From contig CACVBU010000949.1 in assembly GCA_902728285.1 (NCBI GenBank), forward strand, positions 497,459 through 561,458: DNA of 64,000 nucleotides, read 5' to 3'. A program made the translations under genes and the position numbers. The DNA comes from Clytia hemisphaerica (lineage: Eukaryota > Cnidaria > Hydrozoa > Leptothecata > Clytiidae). The notes beneath the pieces were generated by a model, which worked only from the letters and a program-made list of their open reading frames with translations, searched no databases and was not told where the DNA came from. Shown here piece after piece: positions 51,700 to 62,751 of the stretch (the stretch's first letter is position 1; each line of letters opens with the position of its first letter).

Positions 51700-52041
51700 T
51701 GTTATCGCGTTCCCTTTGAGAATTTCATTTTATAGAAATTTGTTTACTAGCAAACGACTATATTACCTAGAGAATTTATAGAACATATTACTACGTCATT
51801 TTATTACTAATTACTATTTGCGTATTGCCTAGGGAAATTATGAGAGTGTATAAAAACCCACAACATTTGTAGATAGGTGAATTCATTTTTATTATAACGA
51901 TGAGAACATCAGTGCAAATTATGATAAAGGACTAGAGTTTGTTAAAGATAAAATATGGCTAGAAATAAAGTTGTATAATTGTCCTTATAATTTACTGAGG
52001 TATCCTTCGAATGAATTCCTTTGCCTTTGCAAAGTTCAACA
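51700..52041 (+). repeat. Right LTR of the BEL/Pao element, 342 bp
   Basis: It runs from TGTTATCGCG to TTCAACA and is followed by TCCTT (52042-52046), matching the left flank. Three differences from the left LTR. It should carry the polyadenylation signal (AATAAAG near 51965). Confidence 0.95.
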
Positions 52042-52586
52042 TCCTTCTTGCCTCCCTTGAAATAAACACGATCATTCTGATGATTCAGAGGGACCTCTAG
52101 TGAAAAATCTTTTTCATCTTGAAAAGCGCACTTTTCAATGAGGCGTGGATTCCGTTCAAATCGATCTGCAAGTCTCCCAGAACGTTCCGTTCTTCGCTGG
52201 CGTGTGACTTCACTCATACGAGGCGTTTTCATTCGTTTAAATTGTTTGTACCCTCTTCGTTTTACTAAACGTTTAACGGAGCTTCTACTTATCCCAATCA
52301 TGGGCGCGATTTCTTGGGGGCTTATATGCGTTCCAGGGACTTCTTCCTGGGAACATATCATCTCCTCCACAAGATCACCATTTTCTTCGGTTGTAGCTGT
52401 AATTGGCCTGCCAGAACCAGGTCTTCTATCCATTGAGCCCGTTTTATGAAATTTTTTGACAAGATTCTGGACAGATCTAAGGACCCAGGATTTGGTGTGA
52501 TGTTCCTTACAAATCCTATAGGCCGTCCAGCCCTTTTCTTGGATGTCATTTTTGATGATAGCTTTGTCATCTGCTGAAAAAACCAT
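52042..52586 (-). pseudogene. Mariner-like transposase, N-terminal DNA-binding part and first catalytic residue
   Basis: It starts MVFSADDKAIIKNDIQEKGW on the minus strand. A helix-turn-helix region (ICKEHHTKSWVLRSVQNLVK), the link RRPGSGRP and a second helix-turn-helix (MIGISRSSVKRLVKRRGYK) follow. QDEKDFSLEV carries the first catalytic Asp. The BEL insertion cuts the frame right after FKGGKKD. With the other part the protein would be about 365 codons, near the usual 345-360. Confidence 0.85.
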
Positions 52587-53266
52587 GACGTCAAAGTGCG
52601 TTCACTCTCTACTCTTCGTTTGGTTTGAACTGTCTGCTGAAACTGCAAAGTTCGTTAGTTCTGGTTGCAACAATACAATGACTTCATGAGGACATTGCAT
52701 TGTAATTGCAATGTCTTCATTCAGAAGACAAAATAAAAAGAACGCACGCTAAACAGGTTGATGATTTGTGAATCTTCTGATGCCAATTTTTGAACAAGTC
52801 AATTTTGAAACATAATTTATAAATAGCTATAACTTTTGAAATAATTATTTTCTGAATCTGAATTTTCAAGGAGGGACATAAAAGATGTTGAAAATTCACT
52901 ATGCAAAATTTTAAGTTGATAGCTCAATTAGAGCGCTCTACGTCAAAATTTGAAATTTATGGAAGTTTTTTTTGGACCACCCGGTAGTCCAGCAGAAAAA
53001 CCATGCATAATTATTACAATATGCATGATACAGTAATTATGCATGGCTCTATCATTGTTTTTATGGCTGGACTACATAATTATTCAGCAGGACGTCCTCT
53101 TTGAAAAAAGGTCTATATATGTACAGGATAAATTCAGTAACACCTTGATAACTCAAAGAAGTCTTCAGATAATTCCCGTGGTAGAGCAGAGTTTTTTATT
53201 TTGTTGGTGAAATTTATGTCAGTTTGATTAGGTGCTACTCAGCAGTTGGTTGGTTTGTGTAAAAAA

Positions 53267-53322
53267 CAGGTCACAGCACAGGTCATGGGTCACAGGTCAC
53301 GGGTCACAGGTTAAAGGTCATA
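53267..53322. repeat. Short GGTCAC-type repeat
   Basis: AGGTCAC, GGGTCAC and AGGTCAT words recur about seven times with a spacing of 7-10 bases. Confidence 0.7.
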
Positions 53323-53417
53323 CAAATTACAGACCAGAAAACTGTAACGCGCTCGTAACATACAACCAGTTGGAGTTGGGTGTTTAAGATAAAAATAGCA
53401 ATTATTGATTATTGCTC

Positions 53418-53620
53418 TTTTCGGCAATAGTCCTTTTTTAAAGAGGCAGCCCTGTTGAATAATTATGTACTCCAGCATAAAAACAATGATACAGCCATGC
53501 ATAATTTTCAAAATATGCATGATACAGTAATTATGCATGGCTGTATCATTGTTTTTATGCTGGAGGACATAATTATTCAACATGGCTGCCTCTTTAAAAA
53601 AGGTCTATTATTGCCGAAAA
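53418..53620. mobile_element. Intact palindromic MITE, about 203 bp
   Basis: It is almost a complete inverted repeat: TTTTCGGCAATAG at the left is mirrored by TATTGCCGAAAA at the right, with AAAGAGGCAGCC, TGTTGAATAATTATGT and GCATAAAAACAATGATACAG inside, each with a mirrored partner. This copy reveals the structure of the interrupted copy at 42341-53115. Confidence 0.85.
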
Positions 53621-53732
53621 CGGCAATTTTTTCAACGAAGAAATGCTGAATCAGCAGAAAAGTACAAAAAGTAAATAAACAAACCCAACTGCTCAGTGTA
53701 GGTGAAACTTCAATATTCCAGAATTGAAGAGT

Positions 53733-54035
53733 TTAGGCGGCCATCAAAAAATTGTTCTATTCGTTTCACCCGCCTGCATCATATTTTCCCTTGATTTTCT
53801 GGTCCGGAGATGTGGGAAAAAATCCGGAAAAAGGAAATTGTTCTCTTAACATATAGCTTTTTTCTTGATCGCTCTGGCAACCATCAGAAAATTGTTCTGT
53901 TCGTGTCACCACCTGCCCCTGACTTACAGAAGCAATTAAAAAAAAACCGGGAATTTTTCCGACCGACCGTCCGCCCGCATGCATTTTTAACACCTGTTGC
54001 AACGCAAACAGAACAATTTTTCGATGGCCACCTAA
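53733..54035. mobile_element. Small TIR element, 303 bp
   Basis: TTAGGCGGCCATCAAAAAAT at the left is mirrored by ATTTTTCGATGGCCACCTAA at the right, about 30 bp at roughly 85-90% identity. A third copy of the core (CCATCAGAAAATTGTTCTGT) lies inside near 53882. No target duplication was found. Confidence 0.6.
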
Positions 54036-54786
54036 CCCGAAGAAACTTCAGTTCAAGTTTGGTAAATGTTCAAGTGGTTCAAATATTCTAAAGTGGATCA
54101 AATGGTTCTACTGTCAACTGCTCCAACTTCGGACTATCTGACGAAACATGGGACGGCCATTCCTCCACCATTTCACCGAACCTCCAAAGTCATTTTGATT
54201 TGAGTTAAGGAACACAACGTATTAAAAAATACACAATTTCTCTTTCGATTTTACAGTAATTAGAAAATACAGACCAGATATGCAACAGTCCCATGTTTCG
54301 ACCAATCATCCTAAGTTAGAGCAGTTGACGGTAGCTTTCTTGCTCCGAAAACAGCCAAACTTTTGTTAAATTAGCAGGAAACCCATAGAAAAGCTGGTCA
54401 TTAAGACTGTGCAGCGGAAGAATTGAAGATACAAGCAAATTAACAGAACACATTGAACATAAAATTAACTAATCAAACTTTACCAAAATTTCTCTATCTT
54501 TGGCTGTTTAATTTGGCTTGTTTGATAATGGAACACCCACTGTTCAACATTCTTTGATTGAATTCAAACATTCATTGACATCGCCTTTAATTTTTCAATG
54601 ACAGAATGACTTCGTCAAATTTCCCAGATTTCAAAGTTACAGTAAGTTAAGAGCCTCGATCCATAGCTCTCTTCAATACAAATTTTTAAATAGGCTGACT
54701 ATGGACTATGTTTTAAAGAAGAGCTGATCAAATGGAGCGCTGAAGGATGATATATTATAATTGTTGATATGTTCACCATAATGCCA
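54036..54786. other. Intergenic region, no gene seen
   Basis: AT-rich with no credible open frame. TCAAGTTTGGTAAATGTTCA and neighbouring TTCAAGTGG-like words give weak local repetition near 54055-54100. Confidence 0.3.
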
Positions 54787-55217
54787 TGAGTGGACCTAAA
54801 TCCAACAGCCCTGCCTAAATCCAATGGGGTCTTTCAAAGATACAAACTAAAAAAAAAACCTTTCTCTGTGGCGCAATGAAGATAACAAAGTGTCAGTGAG
54901 CCAATTGAACCAAATAACAATATTTTAATTGCTTCTTATAGAAAACATAATTTTTTATTACAAAATTGTTAACGTTTTAAACACGAGCAACAGATTCAGA
55001 ATAATAGAAGTAATTATTTTTACAACGCACACTTTTTTATACATTAATTGACATCTTGACATTTAAGTCATCTTGTTAGATGTTTTGTTTCGAGAGTTCT
55101 TGCAATATAGTTTATTGTTCAACTTGAAGAGGGAATGTTTGTAAACATAGAATTTTTTTTCATAGCAATTATTTAGGGGGTCGGATTTAGGCAAGGCTGT
55201 CGGATTTAGGACCACTC
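54787..55217. mobile_element. Small TIR element upstream of UXS1, 431 bp
   Basis: TGAGTGGACCTAAATCCAAC at the left is mirrored by GTCGGATTTAGGACCACTCA at the right. Similarity continues through TGCCTAAATCC for about 40 bp. The interior is AT-rich and noncoding. No clear target duplication. Confidence 0.65.
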
Positions 55218-55678
55218 ACGGTAGCTGTTGCCATTTTTTCATTACAAAAATGCATGAAGTCAAAAAAGATTTTCTGATGAATCTGATAGACCTTTTGCTA
55301 GATGTTATGTTGAATATAAATATTTCAAGTGTGCATTAATTTTTCTTTATCATTGTTGTGATGTTGGTAATTTCTCGAGTTTTAAATTATTTTTATCAAT
55401 GATGATGATTCTTTTGAACATTGCCATGTTTCTGCAAGCTTAGCATTTCTTTCAGCAATTTAGACCTTTCCTTTTATATTCATTAGACCAACTTACTGCT
55501 CTGCATCTGAATATAGGCTCTGTCTTCATCTTGCTGTGCTTTTCATCTGTTGATTGTCTTGTTTATGTTACCTTTATACCTTTGAATGTTATTTTTGTTT
55601 TAATTAGATTAAGACTTTTTTAATCTTTCATTTTTTTCTTTTTTTAAGAAATTTAATAAAACCTAGCGCAATTGAAAA
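55218..55678. promoter_or_regulatory. Probable 5' flank of UXS1
   Basis: AT-rich sequence between the TIR element and the start codon. No TATA box or initiator could be assigned. An upstream untranslated exon is possible. Confidence 0.3.
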
Positions 55679-58600
55679 ATGGCAAAATTTACCATCAGTG
55701 GGTCTTCAATAAGCCAGGGAAAGACTATGATGTTGATGGTTTTGTTGGTATTTTTCGCTTTTGTATTTGGTAAGTTAAGTTAATTGTTATACATTTGCAA
55801 CCACTCTTGTTTAGTATATAACAAGTGGTATTGGGAAAAATATAAGGTTTCTTAGCTGGCAAACCTTTTAACAACTTAAGAATAGCGATACATCATCTTC
55901 TCTTCTTTTATTTTCCAGTTTATTGCATGCCCACTTTGAATAATAATGGAAGCCTTCTATCCTTCAACTCATCAGGGTATAAAATGTTTTTTCCAGATTC
56001 TTATTCATATGGACTTTTAGAATTCCATATACACTTCCCTCTCAAAAATATAAAAATGTGGAAATTCAGTTGAACCAAGTTAAGAGCTAGATATCACATT
56101 TTTAAGAGATTTGTACTGTACTGTACTGTACTGGCTTGGCTTAATAAATCAATTATCTCAACAAAAACCTTTTGTCTAACCATCACTATATACAATCTCT
56201 TTGTTTTAGGATTTCATCCTCTGTTCAACATTTATTATTACGTCAAGTGAAAGAATTGAACGAAAAGGTAAAAAATCTATTTCTATATTTGTTACACTTG
56301 GAATATATTTTCATCAAACCTCTGTTATTAAGAACCTTAGTTGCACCCCAGGCCTATCAAAAATCAAAAAACTGTCAGAGAATGTCTTTATTTTAAAATT
56401 CTCAAGAACTCAAAGCCAAGTTCTATGCTTAGGTAATTTAACATATTTGTTCATTACTGAAAATCAATGGTCTGTATAGGTACAACTAGTTTGTGATAAA
56501 TGTTTAATTTTTTAGTTGATTGTCCCGTTAGAGGAAAGAGTTGCCGCCCTTGAAGACAGGTAAAATGAATTCATCATTATTTTCATCAACTAAAAGCAGG
56601 GGTATATTGACTGTGTAGTAAAAACATTTTTCATTGATATTTTTCAGGCAAAAGAAACATCCAAAAGTCAAATATTTAGCTGAGAAAGATCGTAAAAGGA
56701 TATTGGTAAACAGCTTTTGATATTTTAATCTCAATTTTCAAGCCATTTTCATGTAAAGAATCACATCGGTGAAAAGAGATTATTATCACAATTTCAACTT
56801 TTTCTAGATAACTGGAGGAGCAGGTTTTGTCGGTTGTCATTTAGTGAATGCTTTAATGTTGGAAGGACATGAAGTCACTGTAGTGGACAATTTCTTCACT
56901 GGACGCAAAAGCAATGTAGAGCAATGGTAATAAACGATTCGTATGTATTTCATCCAGATTGTGAATATACCATACTTATAGTATATAAAATTTGCTGTTA
57001 TATCTATTCCTATATTGTGAACATGTGTGGTTTATTTTTTTTGAAGAGACGAACATGTGGATACTCAGCTTTAGAAGAAATATTAAATATTAATTCATTG
57101 AATGGACACAGTTATTACAACTCGTTTTAAAGTACTTGATTTTTTTTCTTGTTTGTTTTTTTACAGGATTGGTCATGATAATTTTGAATTAATCAATCAC
57201 GATGTTGTTGAGCCTCTTTATATTGAAGGTGAGTCAAAACCCGAATAATTATTGAATGTTGGCAAAGTTGTTATCCGATTTGGACGATATTATTGTCTGA
57301 AGTTATTCTTCAGCCTTGTGTTTTATTAATAGATTGACATATTTATACTAATACTCTCTAAGAAATATGTCCCTTCAAATTATTAATTTTTCTAAATTAT
57401 TATGTTAGAACGATAAATCATTACATTATTAAGATGGTCTCAACCCTTTTGATTAATTTTGCTGATCTTTTTTTCTAGTTGACCAAATTTACCATTTGGC
57501 TTCACCAGCATCGCCGCCTCATTATATGTACAATCCTATCAAGGTTCTACTACCGAATTTTGTTTTATCAAAATTTCTTCATTTCTGACGATATGTACAA
57601 TTATTCACTTGGCTATCAATATATACAAATTATGTGTTTATAAATGTAGTTTATTTATGCTCAAATGCTGAGGCTGAGCGCCTCCAACAACTTAGTTCCC
57701 TTACTTACCTCCTAAACCCAGTCTAAGCTGCCCTTTTAAGTTATTAACGACTAGAGATCTCACTAGACTACAAATTTGATTATGGAGTTTAATTGAATGC
57801 CCATGGAGAATTTAGCTTTATACATTGAATGGAATGAGCTAGATTGAAGAATTTAAGCCATATAAAATTCTTCTTCTTTTAGACAATAAAAACAAACACG
57901 ATTGGAACACTAAATATGTTAGGTAATATTTTGAAATAATTAGTCCTCCTTCATCTGATGGTATGAAAATAAAAGCTCAATTAAAAAGTATACTTGCGGA
58001 CTAATTTACATTAATTGGGCACTAATTTGATATCAAGAAGATCACATTTATTCGTTTTTATTATCTATCGTTTTATCTTGTTTTATTAAAATTCCAACAT
58101 AATACATTAAGTGCATATTCTTGATCTTGGAGTTTAAGGTCTAGTCTCAAATGTTTTCCTCACTTTGATTTTAGGCCTGGCTAAAAGAGTTCGTGCGACT
58201 TTGCTATTAGCATCAACGTCCGAAGTTTATGGAGGTTCAAATTGATTTTTAAATGTCTTTGTGAATCTTAACAGAATCTTCCATTTTATTTTATTTTATG
58301 ATTCAAGCAATTTACTATTTAATTGACTATAAAACTTTTTTAAAGTTGACCTTTTTTTAGTTAGAGTTTCCTAGAATAAGAAAAAACGTTTGCTATTTCT
58401 TCAGTACCATTTGAGTAACTTTTACCAGACTCTATCTATGGCCAACACAATCTTGATCAAATTATCAAAGCAAAATATTTGTTTCTATAGATCCTGAGGT
58501 TCACCCACAACCAGAAACATACTGGGGTCATGTAAATCCCATAGGACCAAGAGCTTGCTATGATGAAGGAAAACGTGTGGCTGAAACGATGTGCTATGCT

Positions 58601-61600
58601 TACCAGAAACAGGTTTACATTCTTATGGCTGATTAAAGTAAAGGACTTCCATAAGGAGGGGTCTCTTGTACTTAATTCTATGTTCATTTAGAGTAAAACT
58701 TCCTTTGCTTTTATTTTTGTTATGGAGCTTGAATGTTACTTTCATTAGTTTTGTGGGCAGTAATTTCCTGAATCTCTCTAAAGAGAAATCGAATATTCAA
58801 GTTACAATAATGTTATTCAGTCTTCTGGAACTTTCATAGGAGTGTTTATAGGAGACTTTATAGTTTCTGACTTTTGATGATTATGTCAGAAACAGAGAAA
58901 TCTTTGCCAAATACTAATGATAGATTTTTGATTCAGCTAACATACAGCGAATAGTAATTTCATCTTTGAAATTGAAAACAATTTAATAGACATCCAATTC
59001 CCTTCAGGAGAAAGTAAACATTCGAGTAGCCAGAATCTTCAACACCTATGGCCCAAGAATGCACATGAATGACGGTAAGGGAACTTTTTTTTGGGCGGCT
59101 TGCTACTTTGAAAGGAGCTGATTTGCGATGTGGGATGCTTTTTATGAAGTTCTTACGATTGGCATTTTTGAACTTCAGTAAAATGAATAGAATCTATGGA
59201 AAAATTAAAAGCTCGAATGAGCATGATTTAAAAAAAAAGCTAATGCAATTGTGATGTGATGTTAGAGCTGCCCTAGTCTTCAGGCACCACGGTGTATATA
59301 ACCTATACAAATTGTATTTTAAAAATTTGTCTGAATAATGTTATATTTTTCATTGCAGGTCGCGTTGTGAGCAATTTTATATTACAAGCACTTCAAGGAC
59401 AACCGTTGACTGTAACTAGTTTCTTTACTTCTTCATCTTTGAAAAAAAATGTCTAAAATTTTTCCTGACAGTGCATCTCTGCTATCTTGAAAAATATACC
59501 CTCAACCGCCGCACATACCTGTCAGTCAATTTGCCTGACTACCCCCTCCGGGATTTCAAATAAGAAACAATTGTAGAGTACTACAACGAGATTTTGCTTT
59601 ATACCTCTCAGATTATCCAATACAATTATCACTTGTTTCTGTCCTTTTCTAGATTTACGGAACTGGTTCACAAACAAGATCGTTTCAATACGTGACGTAT
59701 GCAATTAATTAATTCTCTTTGTTTCGTTTTGTATTCATAAATATTCATTATCCGAAAGGATCACAAAATAACAAAGTTCGCTCAGGTTAGGAAATTTATA
59801 TATTATACCTTTTAATTCACCAAAAAATGCTTGTATATAGATTTTGCATATATTTAATCAATGCTAATGTCTGAAGCAATCATAGAGATTCACAGATACA
59901 GACCTTTAAAAAAAACTTCAATCAAAATATTTTGCTTGGCCAGATAATTGAGAAACTGCCTCCAGGGTTTATTAAAGCTTAATGATCCGACCCCTTATTT
60001 TTCCTTGGCTAGATACTTATTTAGAGCTTTTCCACGCTTATCCTACAAATAATAATGACTTGGATTGGTTGATTTTAGAGATTTGGTTGATGGGTTGATA
60101 CGATTGATGAACAGTAACGTCTCGTTACCTGTGAACCTTGTAAGTGATTATCCCTTCATCACCATAACTGGACTCTTGACGTGAAGAAATGTTTATTAAA
60201 AGTTATCGTCTATCTTCTTCTATCTTCTATCTATTACTTCTTACTTTTACATTCAAACTGATGTAAGATTCAGTGGAATTTCAATTGAATAAAAATCAAT
60301 GCTCAAAGTTTACTCCTTCTTCCAACTTAAATAATACTCCTACCTCTTCTTCCACCTTACACAGGAAAAAATTTTCGATTTCCAAGGTTGGAAATTTCAA
60401 GTTTTCTTAGTTGGAAAAAAGATAAAATCCAATGGAAAATCCAACCTGAAAATGTGGGACATTCTCCAAGGTTGGAAATTTTGCATTTTCCATGGCTTGG
60501 AATTTTCGTAAATCCAGGTTGAAAAAAGCCAAAATCCAAATTTTCCATGGCTTGGAATTTTCAAAAATCCAGGTTGAAAAAAGCCAAAATCCAAATTTAA
60601 CAATGTTGGAATTTTTTAAAATTCAGTTGGAAAAAAGCCAAAATCCAAATTTAACAAGGTTGGAATTTTCAAAAATCCAGGTGGAAAAAAGCCAAAATCC
60701 AAACCAAACAAGGTTGGAATTTTCGAAAATCTAGGTTGAAAAAAGCCGAAATACAAGGTGGTTGGAAATTTCGAAAATCCAGGTGGAAAAAAGCCGAAAT
60801 ACAAGGTTGGAATTTTTGTAAATTCAGTTGGAAAAAAGCCAAAATCCAAGCTAAACAAGGTTGGAAATTTCGAAAATTCAGGTTGAAAAAAGGCAAAATT
60901 CAAAAAGTGATGGCAGAGATGTGTAAAAGTGATCTTAAACAAGGTTTTTGTTTTTGTGAACAGTCACTCGCTAGCCTAGGCTCGATGGCTCCCGGTCAAT
61001 CTCTCGTTATTGTTCGCACAGATACGTGGTTGATCTTAGATCACTCACACAGCTCAGCAGGGCGCTATTTGAAACTATGACACAAGTACCCTATGTGCTT
61101 CACTGTGCGAACTCACTGCGATTGACCGAGGCCGCTCCGAAGAGACGCCTCACCTGACGGAAACTTACAGTTTTGAGCGAAAAATAGCTCGTGGTTTTCC
61201 CAATGACATGCGCAGAAAATGGTTAGTAAAACGTAATTTCCACATGGATTTTTAACGTTTTCCAAACTGTTTGGAAAAACACAAATTTCCAACCCAAAAA
61301 GTCTAGCTTTCCAATCGAAAGAGTTTCAATTTCACAAAAATGTAATTTCCACATGTATTTTTAACGTTTTCCAAACTGTTTGGGAGAAACACAAATTTCC
61401 GACCCAAAAAGTCTAGTTTTTCAACTTGAGGTATCAAATTTACTAAAATATGTATTTTCACATCGATTTTTAACGTTTTCCAAACTGTTTGGAGAAACAC
61501 AAATTTCCAACCCAAAAAAAGTCTTTTCCAAGAAAGGATCTCAATCTTAGAAAAATGTAATTTCCACATGGATTTTTAACGTTTTCGAAACTGTTTGGGA

Positions 61601-62751
61601 GAAACACAAATTTCCGACCCAAAAAGTCAAATTTACTAAAATATGTATTTTCACATCGATTTTTAACGTTTTCCAAACTGTTTGGAAAATAGAAATTTCC
61701 CACCCAAAAAGTCATGTTTTCCAACCAGCCTTGGAAAATTGCCATTTTTACATGGGTTTTTTTCACTTGATTTTCAAGGGCATTGGTTTATTCTACAAAA
61801 CCTATGGGTAATTTACGTTTTCCAAATCAGCTTAAGGTAATTGCTCAAATTTCCAACCTTCAATTATAAAACCAAAATTTCCAATCCAAAATTATTGAAT
61901 TTCCAACCTTGGAAATCGAAAATTTTTTCCCGTGTTAGCTACAGATTTTCATTATAGAAAATACTTTAAGAGATGAATTTTACTACTATTCTTTGAACTC
62001 GTGAATGAAATCCTTTTCATATCCTTGTCTGTTTTCAATTATAGGGAAACCCTGATGAGAGATCAATTTTTGAGTTTGCTGAACGTATTATCAAATTGAC
62101 AGGTTTTTAATTTTTCAAGAATTCTAAATCGTAAATTTACGTTTTCCTGTGGCAGAATTTTCACTTTTGTTTCCGCTTGATTCGATTCTTCGTGAAATTT
62201 TCATTGTTTATCATTTGCTGTTCTAAACAATTTTCTGCAATCCTTATTTGTTTTTATGAATATTATATCGAACACTTGGCTTGACAAATAAGAAACAGAA
62301 CTTCATTTAGAGCTCTTTGTATTCCTCGATTTCCTTCCTACAGGCTCAAACTCAGAAATTATAAACCAGCCTGCTGTTCAGGATGACCCCCAAAAGCGGA
62401 AACCTGTAATCACCCGAGCTATGGATAACTTTGGGTGGATGCCTGTGGTAAGACTGCTGTGTTTTGAGCACGTGTTTGAATACCTCAATTTTCTTTTCTC
62501 TTTTTAACCTCAAATGCGAACAAAAAAGTCCTTCCTGAAAATTATTTTATTGCTATTGTATGTTTGATATTTTAGTACTAAACCTCCCCGTGCTTTTGAA
62601 AGGGTTGTTATTATGTTAGTATTGATGACTAAATCTATGATTTACATTTTAGGTACCATTGGAAGAAGGTTTGATCAAAACTGTAGAATATTTTCGCGAT
62701 GAGCTGAAAAAGTCAAAAACCAGTAATAAGAAAGACTCGCCTGATTTGTGA
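55679..62751 (+). CDS. UXS1: UDP-glucuronate decarboxylase (UDP-xylose synthase)
   Basis: Eighteen coding exons: 55679-55769, 55919-55976, 56210-56267, 56516-56559, 56648-56705, 56808-56926, 57167-57228, 57479-57543, 57883-57922, 58175-58234, 58491-58612, 59008-59074, 59359-59411, 59653-59696, 60079-60139, 62045-62102, 62344-62447 and 62653-62751. All are GT-AG and in phase, giving 420 residues, the length of human UXS1. The enzyme converts UDP-glucuronate to UDP-xylose with bound NAD in the ER/Golgi lumen; xylose starts glycosaminoglycan linkers. Residues about 16-33 form the signal anchor, followed by a short coiled stem. The NAD motif is TGGAGFVG (105-112). ASTSEVYG (211-218), Y242 and K246 in YDEGKR form the catalytic set. 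[10 protein letters not shown] and [14 protein letters not shown] QDDPQKRKP follow. No defect is seen. Confidence 0.95.
60400..60905. repeat. Left subterminal tandem array of the UXS1-intron element
   Basis: GGTTGGAATTTTC plus AAAATCCAGGT plus TGGAAAAAAGCCAAAATCCA makes a unit of about 50-60 bp repeated about eight times with moderate divergence. Confidence 0.85.
61215..61740. repeat. Right subterminal tandem array of the UXS1-intron element
   Basis: TTTTTAACGTTTTCCAAACT, then GTTTGGAGAAACACAAATTT, then CCAACCCAAAAAGTC form a unit of about 100-120 bp repeated about five times. Confidence 0.85.

Larger units (their letters stand above)
43274..52041 (+). mobile_element. BEL/Pao LTR retrotransposon, 8768 bp, frames broken
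   Basis: Two near-identical LTRs, a 5-bp duplication (TCCTT), and gag, protease, RT, RNase H and integrase in BEL order on the plus strand. It lies in the mariner transposase gene, opposite in orientation. A purine tract (CAAGGATTGGAG) precedes the right LTR. About 1.9 kb between left LTR and gag is almost entirely tandem satellite. At least six frame disruptions are present in gag-pol although the LTRs are about 99% identical. Confidence 0.95.
42384..52984 (-). mobile_element. Mariner-like (Tc1/mariner superfamily) transposon, itself interrupted by a BEL/Pao element
   Basis: Terminal inverted repeats of at least 60 bp with about two mismatches run inward from CCGGGTGGTCC at 42384 and GGACCACCCGG at 52984. 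TA directly repeats at 42382-42383 and 52985-52986, the standard mariner target duplication. Removing the BEL insertion and one 5-bp duplication leaves about 1.83 kb with a single transposase frame on the minus strand. Confidence 0.9.
42341..53115. mobile_element. Palindromic MITE copy interrupted by a mariner-like element
   Basis: The left part (TAGACCTTTTTTCAAAGAGG to the TA at 42382-42383) and right part (from 52987 to GGTCTA near 53115) together match the intact copy at 53418-53620. The mariner element sits at a TA within it, about 42 bases from the left end. Without the insertion the MITE would be about 175 bp. Confidence 0.75.
60360..61934. mobile_element. CACTA-like non-autonomous element in UXS1 intron 15, 1575 bp
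   Basis: CACAGGAAAAAATTTTCGAT at the left is mirrored by ATCGAAAATTTTTTCCCGTG at the right, and similarity continues through TTTCCAAGGTTGGAAATT. TTA flanks both ends (60357-60359 and 61935-61937). CAC-starting ends with a 3-bp duplication and subterminal repeats fit the CACTA/EnSpm type; Harbinger cannot be excluded. The left half has about eight copies of a unit of 50-60 bp around GAAAAAAGCCAAAATCCAA; the right half has about five copies around AACGTTTTCCAAACTGTTTG. A central unique part (60905-61215) has its own inverted pair (CGGTCAAT and ATTGACCG). No transposase. Confidence 0.75.

Noticed and set aside
59691..59696. Earlier donor AATAC|GTGACG for UXS1 exon 14
   Set aside because: It would put a stop right after the join; the donor at 59696 (GTGAC|GTATGC) restores the family sequence QYV-x-DLVDG.
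60357..61766. Open frames on both strands of the UXS1-intron element
   Set aside because: Repetitive peptides produced by the tandem arrays; no transposase motif.
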